Assembly (NCBI GenBank): GCA_963805715.1
Contig: CAWDVK010000005.1
Span: 124,001-188,000, forward strand
DNA: 64,000 nucleotides
Reading direction: 5' to 3'
Origin: CAWDVK01 sp963805715
Lineage (GTDB): Bacteria; Actinomycetota; Actinomycetes; Streptosporangiales; Streptosporangiaceae
Positions 1 to 8,841 of this stretch are shown here, piece after piece (within the stretch, counting starts at the first letter, position 1; each line of letters opens with the position of its first letter). The notes beneath the pieces were generated by a model that saw only the letters and a list, made by a program, of their open reading frames with translations, ran no database searches and was not told where the DNA came from. The position numbers were made by a program, and so were the translations under genes.

Positions 1-118
1 CGATCACGCCCATCTGGCCAGGACGATTCGCGCGCATACCGGCTGCACCCCGTCCGCGTGCCGTGACCTGTTCAGGTCCGCCGGCTGCAGCGCCGCCACG
101 CGCAGCACCGGGTCCTAG
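1..118 (+). CDS. AraC-family regulator, C-terminal fragment (runs off window start)
   Basis: The frame starting at base 2 is open from the window edge to TAG at 116-118. It reads DHAHLARTIRAHTGCTPSA followed by CRDLF. This matches the end of the second helix-turn-helix of AraC/XylS regulators, where a phenylalanine- or histidine-rich helix is followed by a G-x-TPS-x-(Y/C)R motif. Only about 38 residues are visible, so neither the effector domain nor the target can be inferred. A short tandem repeat overlaps the stop codon. The call rests on the motif alone and the fragment is short. Confidence 0.45.
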   Translation, partial: DHAHLARTIRAHTGCTPSACRDLFRSAGCSAATRSTGS

Positions 119-150
119 GAGCACCGGGTCCCTAGGAGCACCGGGTCCTC
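104..150. repeat. Three tandem copies of a 16-17 bp unit
   Basis: The unit AGCACCGGGTCCTAGG occurs at 104-119, again with one extra C at 120-136, and partially at 137-150. It spans the stop codon of the AraC fragment and the start of the intergenic region. The rest of the gap up to the next gene (151-378) shows no other clear feature. Confidence 0.7.
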
Positions 151-378
151 ACTGCCCGGGGTACGCGGCGCCGCTTGTCGCCCGTGCAGACGCCGTTAGG
201 CGCTCCAGGGTCTCCGCCTTCTCATCGTCACTGCCCGCGACGCGACACGGTCATCGGACTGGCCGGGCCTGGCCTTGAGACCGAGACCTGTTTCGAACGT
301 CGGAGCGATATTGTCGGTAGTACTCAATAATATGTTCGGAGAAGCAAGCCTGACTGCTACAGAAGGGAGGTGGCCTCG

Positions 379-2258
379 ATGAGCGCGGAGGTGTGGGAGC
401 AGCCGGACGGGGAGGACTGGCGCGATGACGCTGAGGTGTTCGATCCCGACACCAGCCCGGACTGGGCGGAGCGGGCGTGGCTGGCCAGGCTGAGTCCCGA
501 AGAGCAGGACGAGCAGGCGTTACCGGCGTGGACCGCCGAGGGTGAGGTCTGGGCGGCAGGGTTCGTGCACCACCTGCCCGGCGCCGTCGGCGTCGGGTTC
601 GCGGCCGGCGGCGCGCTGGACCGGCTGCCGCCTGGCCGGGTGCTGGCCGGTTTCGCCGATGACGCGCAGCAGGACGGCGGGCTGGGCGAGCTGGAGGACA
701 GCGAGCTGGTCGGAGTGCTCTGTGCCTGGCGCCGGCTGGCGTCGTGGGCTGCCGCGGGCGAGGCGGCCGCGGTCGTGACGCTGGCGCGGCGCCGCGCGGT
801 CCAGGCACGGCAGCAGCGGAACGGCCATCTGGTCGAGCACGTTAGCGATGAGCTGGCAGCAGCGCTGACGCTAACCGGCCGCTCGGGTGGGCGGCTGCTG
901 GAGCTGGCCGCCGGGCTGGCCAGGCTGACCGCCACGTGGGCGGCGCTGGCCGAGGGCCGGATCGACTGGTCGCGGGCGGCCGTGGTCGTGGACGAGCTCG
1001 CTGCGCTGGCCGACGCGGATGCGCTCGCGGTCGAGGCGAGGGTGCTGCCGTGCGCTGGGGAGATGACGACCAGCCAGCTGCGCGCCGCATTGCGCCGTGC
1101 CGTCCTGGCCGTCGACCCGGCGGCGGCGGGACGTCGCCGCCGCGCGGCCCGCAAGGATGCCCGGGTCGAGGTTTGGCAGGAGCCATCCGGCAACGCCACG
1201 CTGGCCGGGCGGGAACTGCCACCAGCGGAGGTCATTGCCGCCGACCAGCGGATCACCGCCCTGGCCAGGTGGCTGCAGGCCAGCGGTGCTACGGGCACCA
1301 TGGATCAGCTACGTGCCGCGGTGTTCACCGCTCTGCTGGCCGGCCGCCCCGTCCATACCCTGCTGCCCGAGACCGCGTTTCCCGGGCCAGCGTTTCCCGC
1401 GTCGGCGTTCCCCCAGGCGGCGTTTCCAGGGCCATCCGCCGCCGGTGACGCGGCCAGCGGTTCGGGCTCAGAAGCCTCCGGCTGTGCCCGGCCCGGCGGT
1501 TCCGAACCCTGCGGCTGTGCCCGGCCCGGCGATCCAGGCTCAGGAACCCACGGCCGCGTTCGACCTGGCCGTCATGCCGGACAAACTGGTTCCGGCTGGC
1601 CGCCGGGCGTCAGCGACTCAGCCGCCGAAAGCTGGCCCGCCGGGCTGGGCGGGTCGGTGAACCTGACCATGCCGCTGGCCTCGTGGCTTGGCACCTCCGA
1701 CGTGCCGGGGGAGGTTCCCGGCTATGGTCCCGCTGATGCCGATACCTGTCGGGATCTCGCGGCCAGGCTCGCGGCGACCTCGCGAACCCGCTGGTGCCTG
1801 ACTCTGACCGACAAGAACGGCCGCGCGGTCGGGCATGCATGCGCGCGACGCGGCCCGGGGCCGCCCGGCCCGCTTCCGGCCTGCCGGGTGCTGAACCGGC
1901 CCGGTGGCTCGCGAGCCTGCGCATGGCAATCCTGGAGTCCGGAGCCTGCTCGCACGCCCGCGGAAGCCCGCATTACCGGCCTCCGCGATCACTGCGGCAC
2001 CTGATCGAGATCCGCAACCGGACTTGCGGGTTTCCCGGCTGCCGCCGCCCCGCCTACCGGTGCGACCTGGATCACACCCTCCCCTTTGACCAGGGCGGAC
2101 GCACGTGTGAATGCAACCTGGCCGCCCTATGCCGCCGGCACCACGAGGCCAAGCAAGCCCCGGGCTGGCACCTCGGCCAGCCCGAGCCGGGCACCCTGGC
2201 CTGGACTCTGCCGCACGGCCGCAGCTACACCGCCAGTCCCGAGCCCTACCCAGTCTGA
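379..2258 (+). pseudogene. DUF222 / HNH endonuclease-like protein, frameshifted
   Basis: The ATG at 379 has a purine-rich GAAGGGAGG site 8-9 bases upstream; a GTG at 370 is less likely. The first frame encodes the DUF222 helical domain (about residues 60-340) and then a repetitive AFPGPAFPASAFPQ linker, and it runs to a stop at 2004. The HNH nuclease end lies in another frame (visible from about 1850 to TGA 2256-2258) with CDLDHTLPFDQGG and CRRHHEAK. Family members carry both parts in one chain, so a 1-2 base indel near 1850-1900 separates them. These proteins are abundant in actinomycete genomes and their biological role is unclear. The break may be a sequence error, because both halves are otherwise well preserved. 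Confidence 0.8.
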
Positions 2259-2261
2259 GGC

Positions 2262-2787
2262 CTACGCGGTCCGAGTCCTGCACGGTCTGAGCCGGGCCGG
2301 CCAGGAGATCTGCTGAGCCGTCTCAGCCAGGAAAACCTCCCAGCCGGCCCCGAGCGCCGTGGCGTGCAGCCGCGCGGCGGCGGCGCCCAGCATGCGCAGC
2401 CGGGCCGGGTCGGGTGCGCGCGGAAATCGTGCTGCTCCCGGCTAGCCGCTCGGTCAGCACGAGCGGGCTGCCGGTGGCCGTGCCGTCGTCATGAGCCAGC
2501 GGCCGGGGCGCGGGCGCGCCTATCTGGCCGGCCAGCGACAGCGCGGCGACCTCGGTCCGGAACGAGGGCATGTCGTCGGACCGGCCGACGCGCAGCACCA
2601 CCTCGCGCTCGCCGTCGTGCAGCAGCCAGCGTGAGCCCCCCTCGCGCATGCCACAGACAACCGTGACATCGCCGCATCGCAGGATGCTCGCCGCCCACCG
2701 GAGCACAGCCTGGTGCAGCCGGCTCCTTTCGCGCGCCTGCGGTCCGCATCGCCAGGCCGAGAGGAGTAACTGCGGCTGTCCACTCAT
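2262..2787 (-). pseudogene. Aminoglycoside-phosphotransferase-like (APH) fold remnant
   Basis: From ATG at 2787 the first 120 codons show the N-lobe of the APH/choline-kinase fold. There is a glycine-rich stretch with WLLHDGEREVVLRVGRSDD (lysine-equivalent strand), then FRTEVAALSLAG and the PLVLTERLAGSST hinge. After about 2410 the original frame becomes arginine-rich nonsense, while the neighbouring frame continues sensibly as RLRMLGAAAARLHAT and then AQQISWPARL, ending at TAG 2262-2264. The catalytic loop (HGD) and DFG-like motif are missing, so about half of the usual 300 residues are lost. I read it as an inactive fragment with an internal frameshift. Confidence 0.65.
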
Positions 2788-3026
2788 GCGCCATGCTCAG
2801 GTGGGCTCTGCCCGTCCCGCGGACCGGTGGCCCCCTGCGGGCCCAGCACGAATGGAGCGCGCCCGGCCAGCCGGAGCCATGACGATCCTGCTCGGTGAGC
2901 CTGCGACCGCATGATCGGCCGACCGGGCCAGCCGCATGCCCGTTCATACAAAACGAATACGTCCGGCAACCGGACGCCCGCAGCCTCTGCCTACCGGTCG
3001 TGACAGTCCTGTGCTATGACGGTTAC

Positions 3027-3785
3027 GTGCAGGTCAGCCGATGGATGAACCGGGACAGCCTGGCCGTGGCAGCCGGTCTCGGGGCGCCGCTCGTGGTGAC
3101 AGCGGTCCTGGTTCCGTTCCGGACGAGCTTCGCCAATACCGACGCCGCCCTGGTGCTGCTGCTCGTCGTGGTGGCGGTCGCCGCGGCCGGTAACCGGCTG
3201 GCCGGCTTCCTGGCCGCCATCTCGACCGCGGTGTGGTTCGACTTCTTCCTGACCCGGCCGTATGAGAGTTTCGCCATCACCAGCCGGGTGGACATTCAGA
3301 CCACGATCCTGCTGCTGGCCATCGGGGCGGCCGTGACCGAGATCGCCGTCTGGGGGCGGCGGCAGCACTCAGCGGCCACCCGGCGAGCCGGGTACCTCGA
3401 CGGCATTGAGGCCGCCGCCCAGGCCGCGGCGGCAGGAGACTCGCCGACGGCGCTGATTGAGGATGTATCGCGGCGGCTCGTCCGGCTGCTGTCGCTGCGC
3501 TCGTGCACGTTCCAGTACGGAGTCGCGGGCGTGGGCAGCCCGGCCAGGCTGCAGCAGGACGGTCAGGTGATCGTGGCCAGGCAGCCCTGGGACGTGGCGG
3601 CGCAGGGGCTGCCCGCCGGCAAGGGGCTCGAGTTGCTGGTGGAATCCGGCGGACTGCTGCGCGGCCGCTTCCTGATGACGCCGGAGCCCGGCGCGCGTCC
3701 CAGCCGGGAGCAGCTGCTGGTGGCTGTCGCCTTCGCCGGCCAGGTCGGCGCGGCCCTGGCGGGCGGGCAGGCCGCACGCCGGTAG
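3027..3785 (+). CDS. DUF4118 (KdpD-like) membrane sensor protein without kinase domain
   Basis: The protein has four closely packed hydrophobic segments (about residues 15-110) with the KdpD membrane-domain signature FLAAISTAVWFDFFLTRPYE. A cytoplasmic part of about 130 residues resembling a degenerate GAF domain follows. There is no histidine-kinase H-box or ATPase, so it is a sensor fragment in architecture. Stand-alone DUF4118 proteins are common in actinomycetes. The start is uncertain: GTG 3027 and ATG 3045 both fit just before the first membrane segment, and the frame is open back to 2895. The ligand is unknown. Confidence 0.7.
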   Translation: MQVSRWMNRDSLAVAAGLGAPLVVTAVLVPFRTSFANTDAALVLLLVVVAVAAAGNRLAGFLAAISTAVWFDFFLTRPYESFAITSRVDIQTTILLLAIGAAVTEIAVWGRRQHSAATRRAGYLDGIEAAAQAAAAGDSPTALIEDVSRRLVRLLSLRSCTFQYGVAGVGSPARLQQDGQVIVARQPWDVAAQGLPAGKGLELLVESGGLLRGRFLMTPEPGARPSREQLLVAVAFAGQVGAALAGGQAARR

Positions 3786-3860
3786 CAGCCGCACGCCGGT
3801 CAGCCGCACGCCGGTCAGCCGCACGCCGGTCAGCCGCACGCCGGTCAGCCGCACGCCGGT
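3786..3860. repeat. Five perfect tandem copies of a 15-bp unit
   Basis: CAGCCGCACGCCGGT is repeated five times without mismatch directly after the stop codon of the DUF4118 gene. Partial copies lie on both sides, including inside the last codons of that gene. It sits between two convergent genes, just beyond the SDR stop codon. No terminator hairpin is evident here. Confidence 0.9.
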
Positions 3861-3866
3861 CAGCCA

Positions 3867-4688
3867 TCAGCGGCGCACGACGGTGAGGCCGCCGTCCACC
3901 GGGATCACGATGCCGGTCAGGTAGCGCCCGGCGCGCGAGCTCAGGTAGATCACGGCGCCGGCCATGTCGTCCGGGTGGCCGATGCGCCCGAGCGGCGTCT
4001 CCGCCTCGATCGCGGCCCGCGTGTCCGGGTCGTCCAGCGCGAAGGCCATCATCTTGCTCTGGAACGGGCCCGGAGCCAGGGCGTTGACCGTGATCGACTC
4101 GCTGGCGAGCCGCTTGGCCAGGTAGCGCGTCAGCATGTGCACGCCGGCCTTGGTCGTTCCGTAGGCGTAGGTCTCCATCCCCGAGACCGTCAGGCCGTCA
4201 ATCGAGCCGATGTTGATCACGCGGGCGGGATCGTCGGAGCCTGCCGCGGCGCGCAGCAGCGGCAGGCAGCGCACGGTGAGATCGAACAGCGCCTTGACGT
4301 TGATGTCCCAGAGCTTGTCGAACGCCTCCAGCGGATACTCCTCCAGCGGCGCTCCCCAGGTGGCCCCGGCGTTGTTGACCAGGATGTGCAGCCGGTCCTC
4401 GCGGTCGGCGAGCAGTTGCGCGAACTCGGCCCGCTCCGCCGGGTCAGCCAGGTCGACGGGTACGGAGATGCACTCGCCGAAGGCCGATAGCTCGGCGGCG
4501 GTGGCATCGCAGGCATCCTTCCTGCGCGCCGTGATGTAGACGCGGCAGCCGGCCCGCACGAGGCCGGACGCGACCATCGCCCCGATGCCGCGTGATCCGC
4601 CGGTGACGACGGCGACCTTGCCGGAAATGCCGAAGAGGGAATCGATCACATCGCCGCCGGCTGCGGCCTGCCCGGTGCTGGAGTTCAT
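3867..4688 (-). CDS. Short-chain dehydrogenase/reductase (SDR)
   Basis: The 273-residue classical SDR has the cofactor loop TGGSRGIG near residue 30, the NNAG motif, a catalytic serine in NIGSIDG and the YxxxK pair in YAYGTTKAG. PG and C-terminal IPVDGG elements are present. Length and motif spacing fit the FabG-like family of NAD(P)H-dependent alcohol or ketone oxidoreductases. The substrate cannot be told from sequence. The ATG at 4688 is chosen because the SDR fold begins about 20 residues later. The same frame stays open upstream through the neighbouring gene, but that is a GC-rich artefact. It lies 32 bases downstream of the permease gene on the same strand. Confidence 0.88.
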   Translation of the reverse strand: MNSSTGQAAAGGDVIDSLFGISGKVAVVTGGSRGIGAMVASGLVRAGCRVYITARRKDACDATAAELSAFGECISVPVDLADPAERAEFAQLLADREDRLHILVNNAGATWGAPLEEYPLEAFDKLWDINVKALFDLTVRCLPLLRAAAGSDDPARVINIGSIDGLTVSGMETYAYGTTKAGVHMLTRYLAKRLASESITVNALAPGPFQSKMMAFALDDPDTRAAIEAETPLGRIGHPDDMAGAVIYLSSRAGRYLTGIVIPVDGGLTVVRR

Positions 4689-4720
4689 GCCAAGATCCTG
4701 GCGTAACCGGGCGCCGGCGG

Positions 4721-6064
4721 CTACTCCGGGCCCGGCCCGGACGGCGGATCGGGCCCGGCTGCGGCGGCAGGGACCGTCGCCGCCCCGGAGGTCGCCCCCC
4801 CGGAGGTCGCCGCCCCGGATGTGGCTGCCGCGGAGGTCGCCGCGCCGGAGGTCGCCGCGCCGGAGGTCGCCGCGCCGGAGGTCGCTGCCCCGGAGGTCGC
4901 CGCCCCGGATGTGGCTGCCGCGGAGGTCGCCGCCCCGGAGGTCGCTGCGGCAGGGTCTGCCGGATCGGTGGCCCGCCAGATCTCGCGCACGATCACGTGG
5001 ATCGCGCCGGCCGCGGGGATGGCCAGCAGCGCGCCGACAAAGCCGCCGAAGATCCCGCCGAGCCAGTCGCCGATCGACGCCCCGATCAGGATGGCCAGCA
5101 GCACCAGCAGCGGGTTGACCCGCACCGTGCGGCTCATCACGAGCGGATTCAGCACGTGATTCTCCAGCTGGGTGTAGATGAGGAAGACGACCAGGGTGAC
5201 GATGCCGGCCGTCAGCGAATGACCGGCGGCGAACAGCACGGTCGGGATGCCGGCCAGCGCACCGCCGATCATGGGCAGGAAGTCCACCAGGGCCACCCAT
5301 AGCGCCCACAGGAAGGCGAACGGAACGCCCAGTGCGAGCAGGGTCGCCAGGACGACGAGGCCGGCGATGATGGATGTCAGGAAATTGCCCAGCATGTACC
5401 CGGTGACCGAGCGGTTGACCTCGTGCGCTATCCGCGAGTAGCGCTCTGCCCGGGCGGGCACCATCATGCCGAGCAGGCCGCGCGTCCGGGGGCCCTCCAG
5501 CAGCAGCAGCACCACCAGCACGAAGATCGTGAGCAGCGCGATGAGCAGGGTGGCGGCGCCCTTGCCGAGCGTGAGGGCCGGCTTGGCCAGGCCCTGGCCG
5601 AGGCTCTCGAGCTTGGGGATGTTCTTCTGGATCCACGACTGAATGTGGTACCTGCGCACCAGGTGACCGAGCGGTCCCCGGCCGTGCTCCGCGTCGTTCA
5701 CGTACGACGGCAGGGCATGGGCGAGATGGGTGATGCCGTTGGCCAGCGGATAGCCGAAGGCCAGGGCCAGCCCGAAGAAGACGATGAGACCCCACAGGGT
5801 CACGATCGCGACGGCCCAGCCGCGCCGCCGGATCCGCCACCGCTGCAGCGCCACGACCAGCGGATTCAGGATCAGGGCGATGAAGCCGGCGACGAGAATC
5901 AGGAGCATCACGTCCCGGAGCCGGTAGAGCAGCTTCCCGGCCAGGTAGACCACGACCACGACAGCGACAGTGGTCAGGATGGCACGCAGCGGGACGTGCC
6001 TGGCCTCGGCCGCTCGCCACAGCCGCTCTCGGCGGGGAGCAGCCGACGGTAGATCATCCTGCAC
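4721..6064 (-). CDS. AI-2E / PerM-family transporter with repetitive C-terminal tail
   Basis: The protein has about eight hydrophobic segments. They include the family hallmark pair around residues 35-85 (RDVMLLILVAGFIALILNP), the membrane-proximal amphipathic region at about 115-180, and the conserved LVDFLPMIGGALAGIPT and LILTQLENHVLNP-like segments. Members of this family have been linked to autoinducer-2 export or Na+/H+ antiport; the substrate here is unknown. After about residue 365 the chain becomes a low-complexity repeat of SGAAT units (about 75 residues), encoded by the 15-bp tandem repeat described separately. This tail is not part of the family domain. Confidence 0.85.
   Translation of the reverse strand: MQDDLPSAAPRRERLWRAAEARHVPLRAILTTVAVVVVVYLAGKLLYRLRDVMLLILVAGFIALILNPLVVALQRWRIRRRGWAVAIVTLWGLIVFFGLALAFGYPLANGITHLAHALPSYVNDAEHGRGPLGHLVRRYHIQSWIQKNIPKLESLGQGLAKPALTLGKGAATLLIALLTIFVLVVLLLLEGPRTRGLLGMMVPARAERYSRIAHEVNRSVTGYMLGNFLTSIIAGLVVLATLLALGVPFAFLWALWVALVDFLPMIGGALAGIPTVLFAAGHSLTAGIVTLVVFLIYTQLENHVLNPLVMSRTVRVNPLLVLLAILIGASIGDWLGGIFGGFVGALLAIPAAGAIHVIVREIWRATDPADPAAATSGAATSAAATSGAATSGAATSGAATSGAATSGAATSAAATSGAATSGGATSGAATVPAAAAGPDPPSGPGPE
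4786..4949. repeat. 15-bp tandem repeat array within the AI-2E-type gene
   Basis: About eleven units of a 15-bp sequence, typically GTCGCCGCGCCGGAG with variants, lie in the 3' part of the permease gene. In the gene's own frame they give SGAAT/SAAAT repeats. In another minus-strand frame that is also open they read GGDLR, the spacing and central leucine of pentapeptide repeats. Because 15 is divisible by three, copy-number change would alter tail length without breaking the frame. Confidence 0.85.
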
Positions 6065-6192
6065 TCTGCCATCATGGCAGCATCGCGGCCGCCGCCCGCA
6101 CCGCCCGTCCCCGATCAGCGGCAGCGCGGAAGCGGGCCGGCACTGCCAGGAATCAGCCCGGCGGCGGCCCGGGCCCCGGGAGACTGAACAGC

Positions 6193-6834
6193 GTGAGCGT
6201 CGACGACGAGAAGAGAGCGGCCGCCGAGGCTGCCGCGCAGCTGGTGACGGATGGCATGACCGTCGGCCTGGGCACCGGCACCACCGTCAGCTACCTGCTG
6301 CCTGCGCTGGCGCGGCGGCGGCTGTCGATCCGGTGCGTGGCCACGTCGCCGCGGACCGAGCAGATGGCGCGTGATCTCGGCCTGGCGGTGGAGTCATTCG
6401 GCGAGATCGACCACTTCGACCTGACCATCGACGGCACCGACCAGGTCACGCCGGACGGCTGGCTGATCAAGGGCGGCGGAGCGGCGCACACCCGGGAGAA
6501 AATCGTCGCCGCCGCCGCGAGCAGGTTCATCGTCATCGGGGACTCGAAGAAGCCGGTCGCCGCGTTGCGCCCGCCGGTCCCGGTGGAGCTGATGGAGTTC
6601 GGCCTGCGGGCCACCCTGCGGCTGCTCGGCTCGGTGACGCTGCGCGATGTGCCGCGCAGTCCCGATGGCGGGGTGATCGGTGACTACACCGCGGCATTCG
6701 ATGATCCTGCCGAGCTGGCCGCCCGGCTCTCGGCCACTCCCGGCCTGGTCGCGCACGGCTTGTTCCCGCCGGAACTGGTGGCCATGGTCCTGATCGGGCG
6801 CGACGGCTCGGTGGAGCAGCGAGTACTGCGCTGA
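6193..6834 (+). CDS. rpiA: Ribose-5-phosphate isomerase A
   Basis: The enzyme interconverts ribose 5-phosphate and ribulose 5-phosphate in the non-oxidative pentose phosphate pathway. The 213-residue protein carries the RpiA motifs in order: VGLGTGTTV near residue 25 (phosphate-binding loop), DLTIDGTDQVTPDGWLIKGGG with the catalytic acid pair, and the lysine region GDSKKPV. The usual alanine- and GDGADE-type loop is slightly altered to IDGTDQV, so the second acidic residue expected in DGADE is Q. The GTG at 6193 is the first start in frame. The gene is free-standing. Many actinomycetes use RpiB instead, so this could be a paralogue acting on another sugar phosphate. Confidence 0.85.
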   Translation: MSVDDEKRAAAEAAAQLVTDGMTVGLGTGTTVSYLLPALARRRLSIRCVATSPRTEQMARDLGLAVESFGEIDHFDLTIDGTDQVTPDGWLIKGGGAAHTREKIVAAAASRFIVIGDSKKPVAALRPPVPVELMEFGLRATLRLLGSVTLRDVPRSPDGGVIGDYTAAFDDPAELAARLSATPGLVAHGLFPPELVAMVLIGRDGSVEQRVLR

Positions 6835-6891
6835 CTGCGGGCTTCGCGCTGGCGCAGGCGGGGCCGCCGCCGTGGCGGCATGCGCCGGCGG

Positions 6892-7728
6892 CTAGCCGGC
6901 TGAGGCCGCGGTGAGCAGCTGGCCGGCGATGCGCGGCACGGCCGTCCCGATGGGCTCACGGATGACCGACAGCGCGGCCGGGTCGTACGGGGTGGGGTCC
7001 CGGTTGACGATCACGAGCCTGGCCCCTGCCCGTACGGCGACAGCGCAGAGCGAGGCGGCGGGCTCAACGGTCAGCGTGCTGCCGATGGCCAGGAACAGGT
7101 CACAGCCCGACGCCGCGGCGGCGGCCTGCTGGAGAGTCTGCGGATCAAGCGGCTGGCCGAACATGACGGTCGCCGACTTCAGTATTCCGCCGCATCGCGG
7201 GCACGGCGGGTCGTCCTCGCCTGCCCGCACCCGGGCCAGCACGTCAGCCATGGGGGTGCGCTCACCGCAGCCGGTGCACACCACCGCGAACATCGTCCCG
7301 TGCAGCTCGATCACCCGGCCGGGGGGCGTGCCGGCCCGCTGGTGCAGCTCGTCGATGTTCTGGGTGATCACGCGGGTGTCGATAGCGCTGCCGGCCAGCC
7401 TGGCCAGCGCCTGGTGCGCCGCATTGGGCTGAGCGCTCCAGGCGGGGTGGGCCAGCCGGGCCTGCCAGGACCGGCGCCGCACCTGCGGGTCGGCGAGGTA
7501 CGCCTGGAACGTTGACAGCTTCTCGGCGCCCGGATTCCGCGTCCACACCCCCTGCGGTCCCCGGAAATCCGGGATCCCTGAATCGGTGGAGATCCCGGCG
7601 CCGGTCATGACCGCCAGGTTCCGGACCCCTCGGGTCCAGGCCGGCGGCGGGCCGTTCTCGCCCCGAGCGCCGGCGTCCGGATCGCGGGCCCGCTCCGGAT
7701 CCCGGTCCGGGCTGTCGGTCTGAGTCAT
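6892..7728 (-). CDS. cobB: SIR2-family NAD-dependent protein deacylase (sirtuin)
   Basis: The 278-residue sirtuin has all catalytic elements: GAGISTDSGIPDFRG (NAD pocket), TQNIDELHQRAG, the general-base histidine in ELHGTMF, a zinc site of two CxxC pairs (CTGCGER and CPRCGG), and GSTLTVEPAA near the end. Sirtuins remove acyl groups from lysines, for example on acyl-CoA synthetases, which is of interest because an adenylate-forming ligase lies at 13.6 kb. ATG 7728 is preferred over an in-frame GTG at 7773, because the conserved fold starts about 45 residues after it. The 216-base gap to the divergent importer operon should hold promoters for both. Confidence 0.9.
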   Translation of the reverse strand: MTQTDSPDRDPERARDPDAGARGENGPPPAWTRGVRNLAVMTGAGISTDSGIPDFRGPQGVWTRNPGAEKLSTFQAYLADPQVRRRSWQARLAHPAWSAQPNAAHQALARLAGSAIDTRVITQNIDELHQRAGTPPGRVIELHGTMFAVVCTGCGERTPMADVLARVRAGEDDPPCPRCGGILKSATVMFGQPLDPQTLQQAAAAASGCDLFLAIGSTLTVEPAASLCAVAVRAGARLVIVNRDPTPYDPAALSVIREPIGTAVPRIAGQLLTAASAG

Positions 7729-7944
7729 CAGACCATCGTCACGGTCACCGCATCCCGGTGCAAACCGGTGCACGGCTCTGCTGCTGCCGGGTCTGGCTCC
7801 GGGCCAGCACCGAGTCTGCTGAGGGTCTGCTGCACCGGTATCGGTTTGGCCAAGATTGGCACAGAGGCTTGCGCGCAGCCAGTTCGTGCGTGAACTCTGG
7901 TTCGGAACCGCGGCAGCTGTGCTCCCGGACCTAGGAATCGGCCG

Positions 7945-8841
7945 ATGAATGATAGTTCATTGGACATCCGGGGCATCACGGTGCGTTTCGGCGGGCTTAC
8001 TGCTCTGGACAACGTATCGCTCACCGCGGCGAGTCGCGAGGTAACCGGAATCATCGGGCCCAACGGGGCCGGCAAGACCACGCTGCTGAACGTCCTCTGC
8101 GGCTTTGTCCGGCCCCAGTCGGGCACGATTCATTTCGCCGGGCGGGAACTGACCAGGCTCCGCCCGCACCGGCTGGCCTCGCTGGGCATAGCCCGCACGC
8201 TGCAGGGCGTCGGGCTGTTCCGCGGCCTGTCGGTCGCCGAGAACGTCATGGTTGGGGCCGCGAGTCACGCCAGGGCCGGGTTCTGGACGGCTTTCGCCGG
8301 CCTCGCGGACCGCGACGAGCGGCGGCTCCGCCAGCGGGCGCTGCAGGCCCTGGACCGGGTGGGCGCGGCCGACCTCGCGGACAGCATGCCCGAGACGCTC
8401 GCGCACGGCCCGCGCAAGCGGGTCGCGCTGGCCAGGGCACTGGTCGCCGAGCCAGCAATGCTGCTGCTCGACGAGCCGGCCAGCGGGCTCGACGAAAGCG
8501 AGCTGCCCGGGCTGGGCGAGCTCATCGGCGAGCTGGCCCGGGAGACGACCGTGGCGGTGATCGAGCACCGGATGGACCTGATGATGTCCATCTGCCAGAA
8601 GATCTTCGTGCTCGACTTCGGCAAGCTGATCGCCGCGGGCACGCCGCAGCAGGTCCAGGCTGATCCGGCCGTGACGGCCGCGTATCTCGGTGCCGAGAGT
8701 TCGGCGAACGGCGCCGATGTCACCGCAACGGGCGCGGGCGCAACGGCGGCGGACGTCAGGGCGGCGGCCGCGCCGGCCCCGGATGGCACGGAATCGGACA
8801 GCGCGCCGGCGCCACCGGACGGGGAGTCCGCTGATGGCTGA
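7945..8841 (+). CDS. Branched-chain-amino-acid-type ABC importer, ATPase 1 (LivG-like)
   Basis: This is the first gene of a five-gene importer operon. It has Walker A GPNGAGKTT, a Q-loop region ARTLQGVGLF, Walker B AMLLLDEPASGLD and the H-loop VIEHRMD. The ABC signature is degenerate, LAHGPRKRVALARAL instead of LSGGQ; the family often shows LPYGxQR here, so this is a further drift. After about residue 250 there is a 45-residue alanine-rich tail not found in LivG proteins. The gene overlaps the second ATPase gene by 8 bases. It acts at the inner face of the membrane with the LivF, LivH and LivM homologues. Confidence 0.88.
   Translation: MNDSSLDIRGITVRFGGLTALDNVSLTAASREVTGIIGPNGAGKTTLLNVLCGFVRPQSGTIHFAGRELTRLRPHRLASLGIARTLQGVGLFRGLSVAENVMVGAASHARAGFWTAFAGLADRDERRLRQRALQALDRVGAADLADSMPETLAHGPRKRVALARALVAEPAMLLLDEPASGLDESELPGLGELIGELARETTVAVIEHRMDLMMSICQKIFVLDFGKLIAAGTPQQVQADPAVTAAYLGAESSANGADVTATGAGATAADVRAAAAPAPDGTESDSAPAPPDGESADG

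Noticed and set aside
3786..3860. Tandem repeats as a possible CRISPR array
   Set aside because: The units are adjacent with no unique spacers and no cas genes are present. The same applies to the other repeat arrays.
4689..6020. Upstream part of a long open frame (3867-6020, minus) that joins the SDR gene
   Set aside because: The upstream part lies over the AI-2E-type permease gene in a different frame and has no protein pattern apart from the repeat. GC-rich DNA often gives such long open frames. The SDR gene itself starts at 4688.
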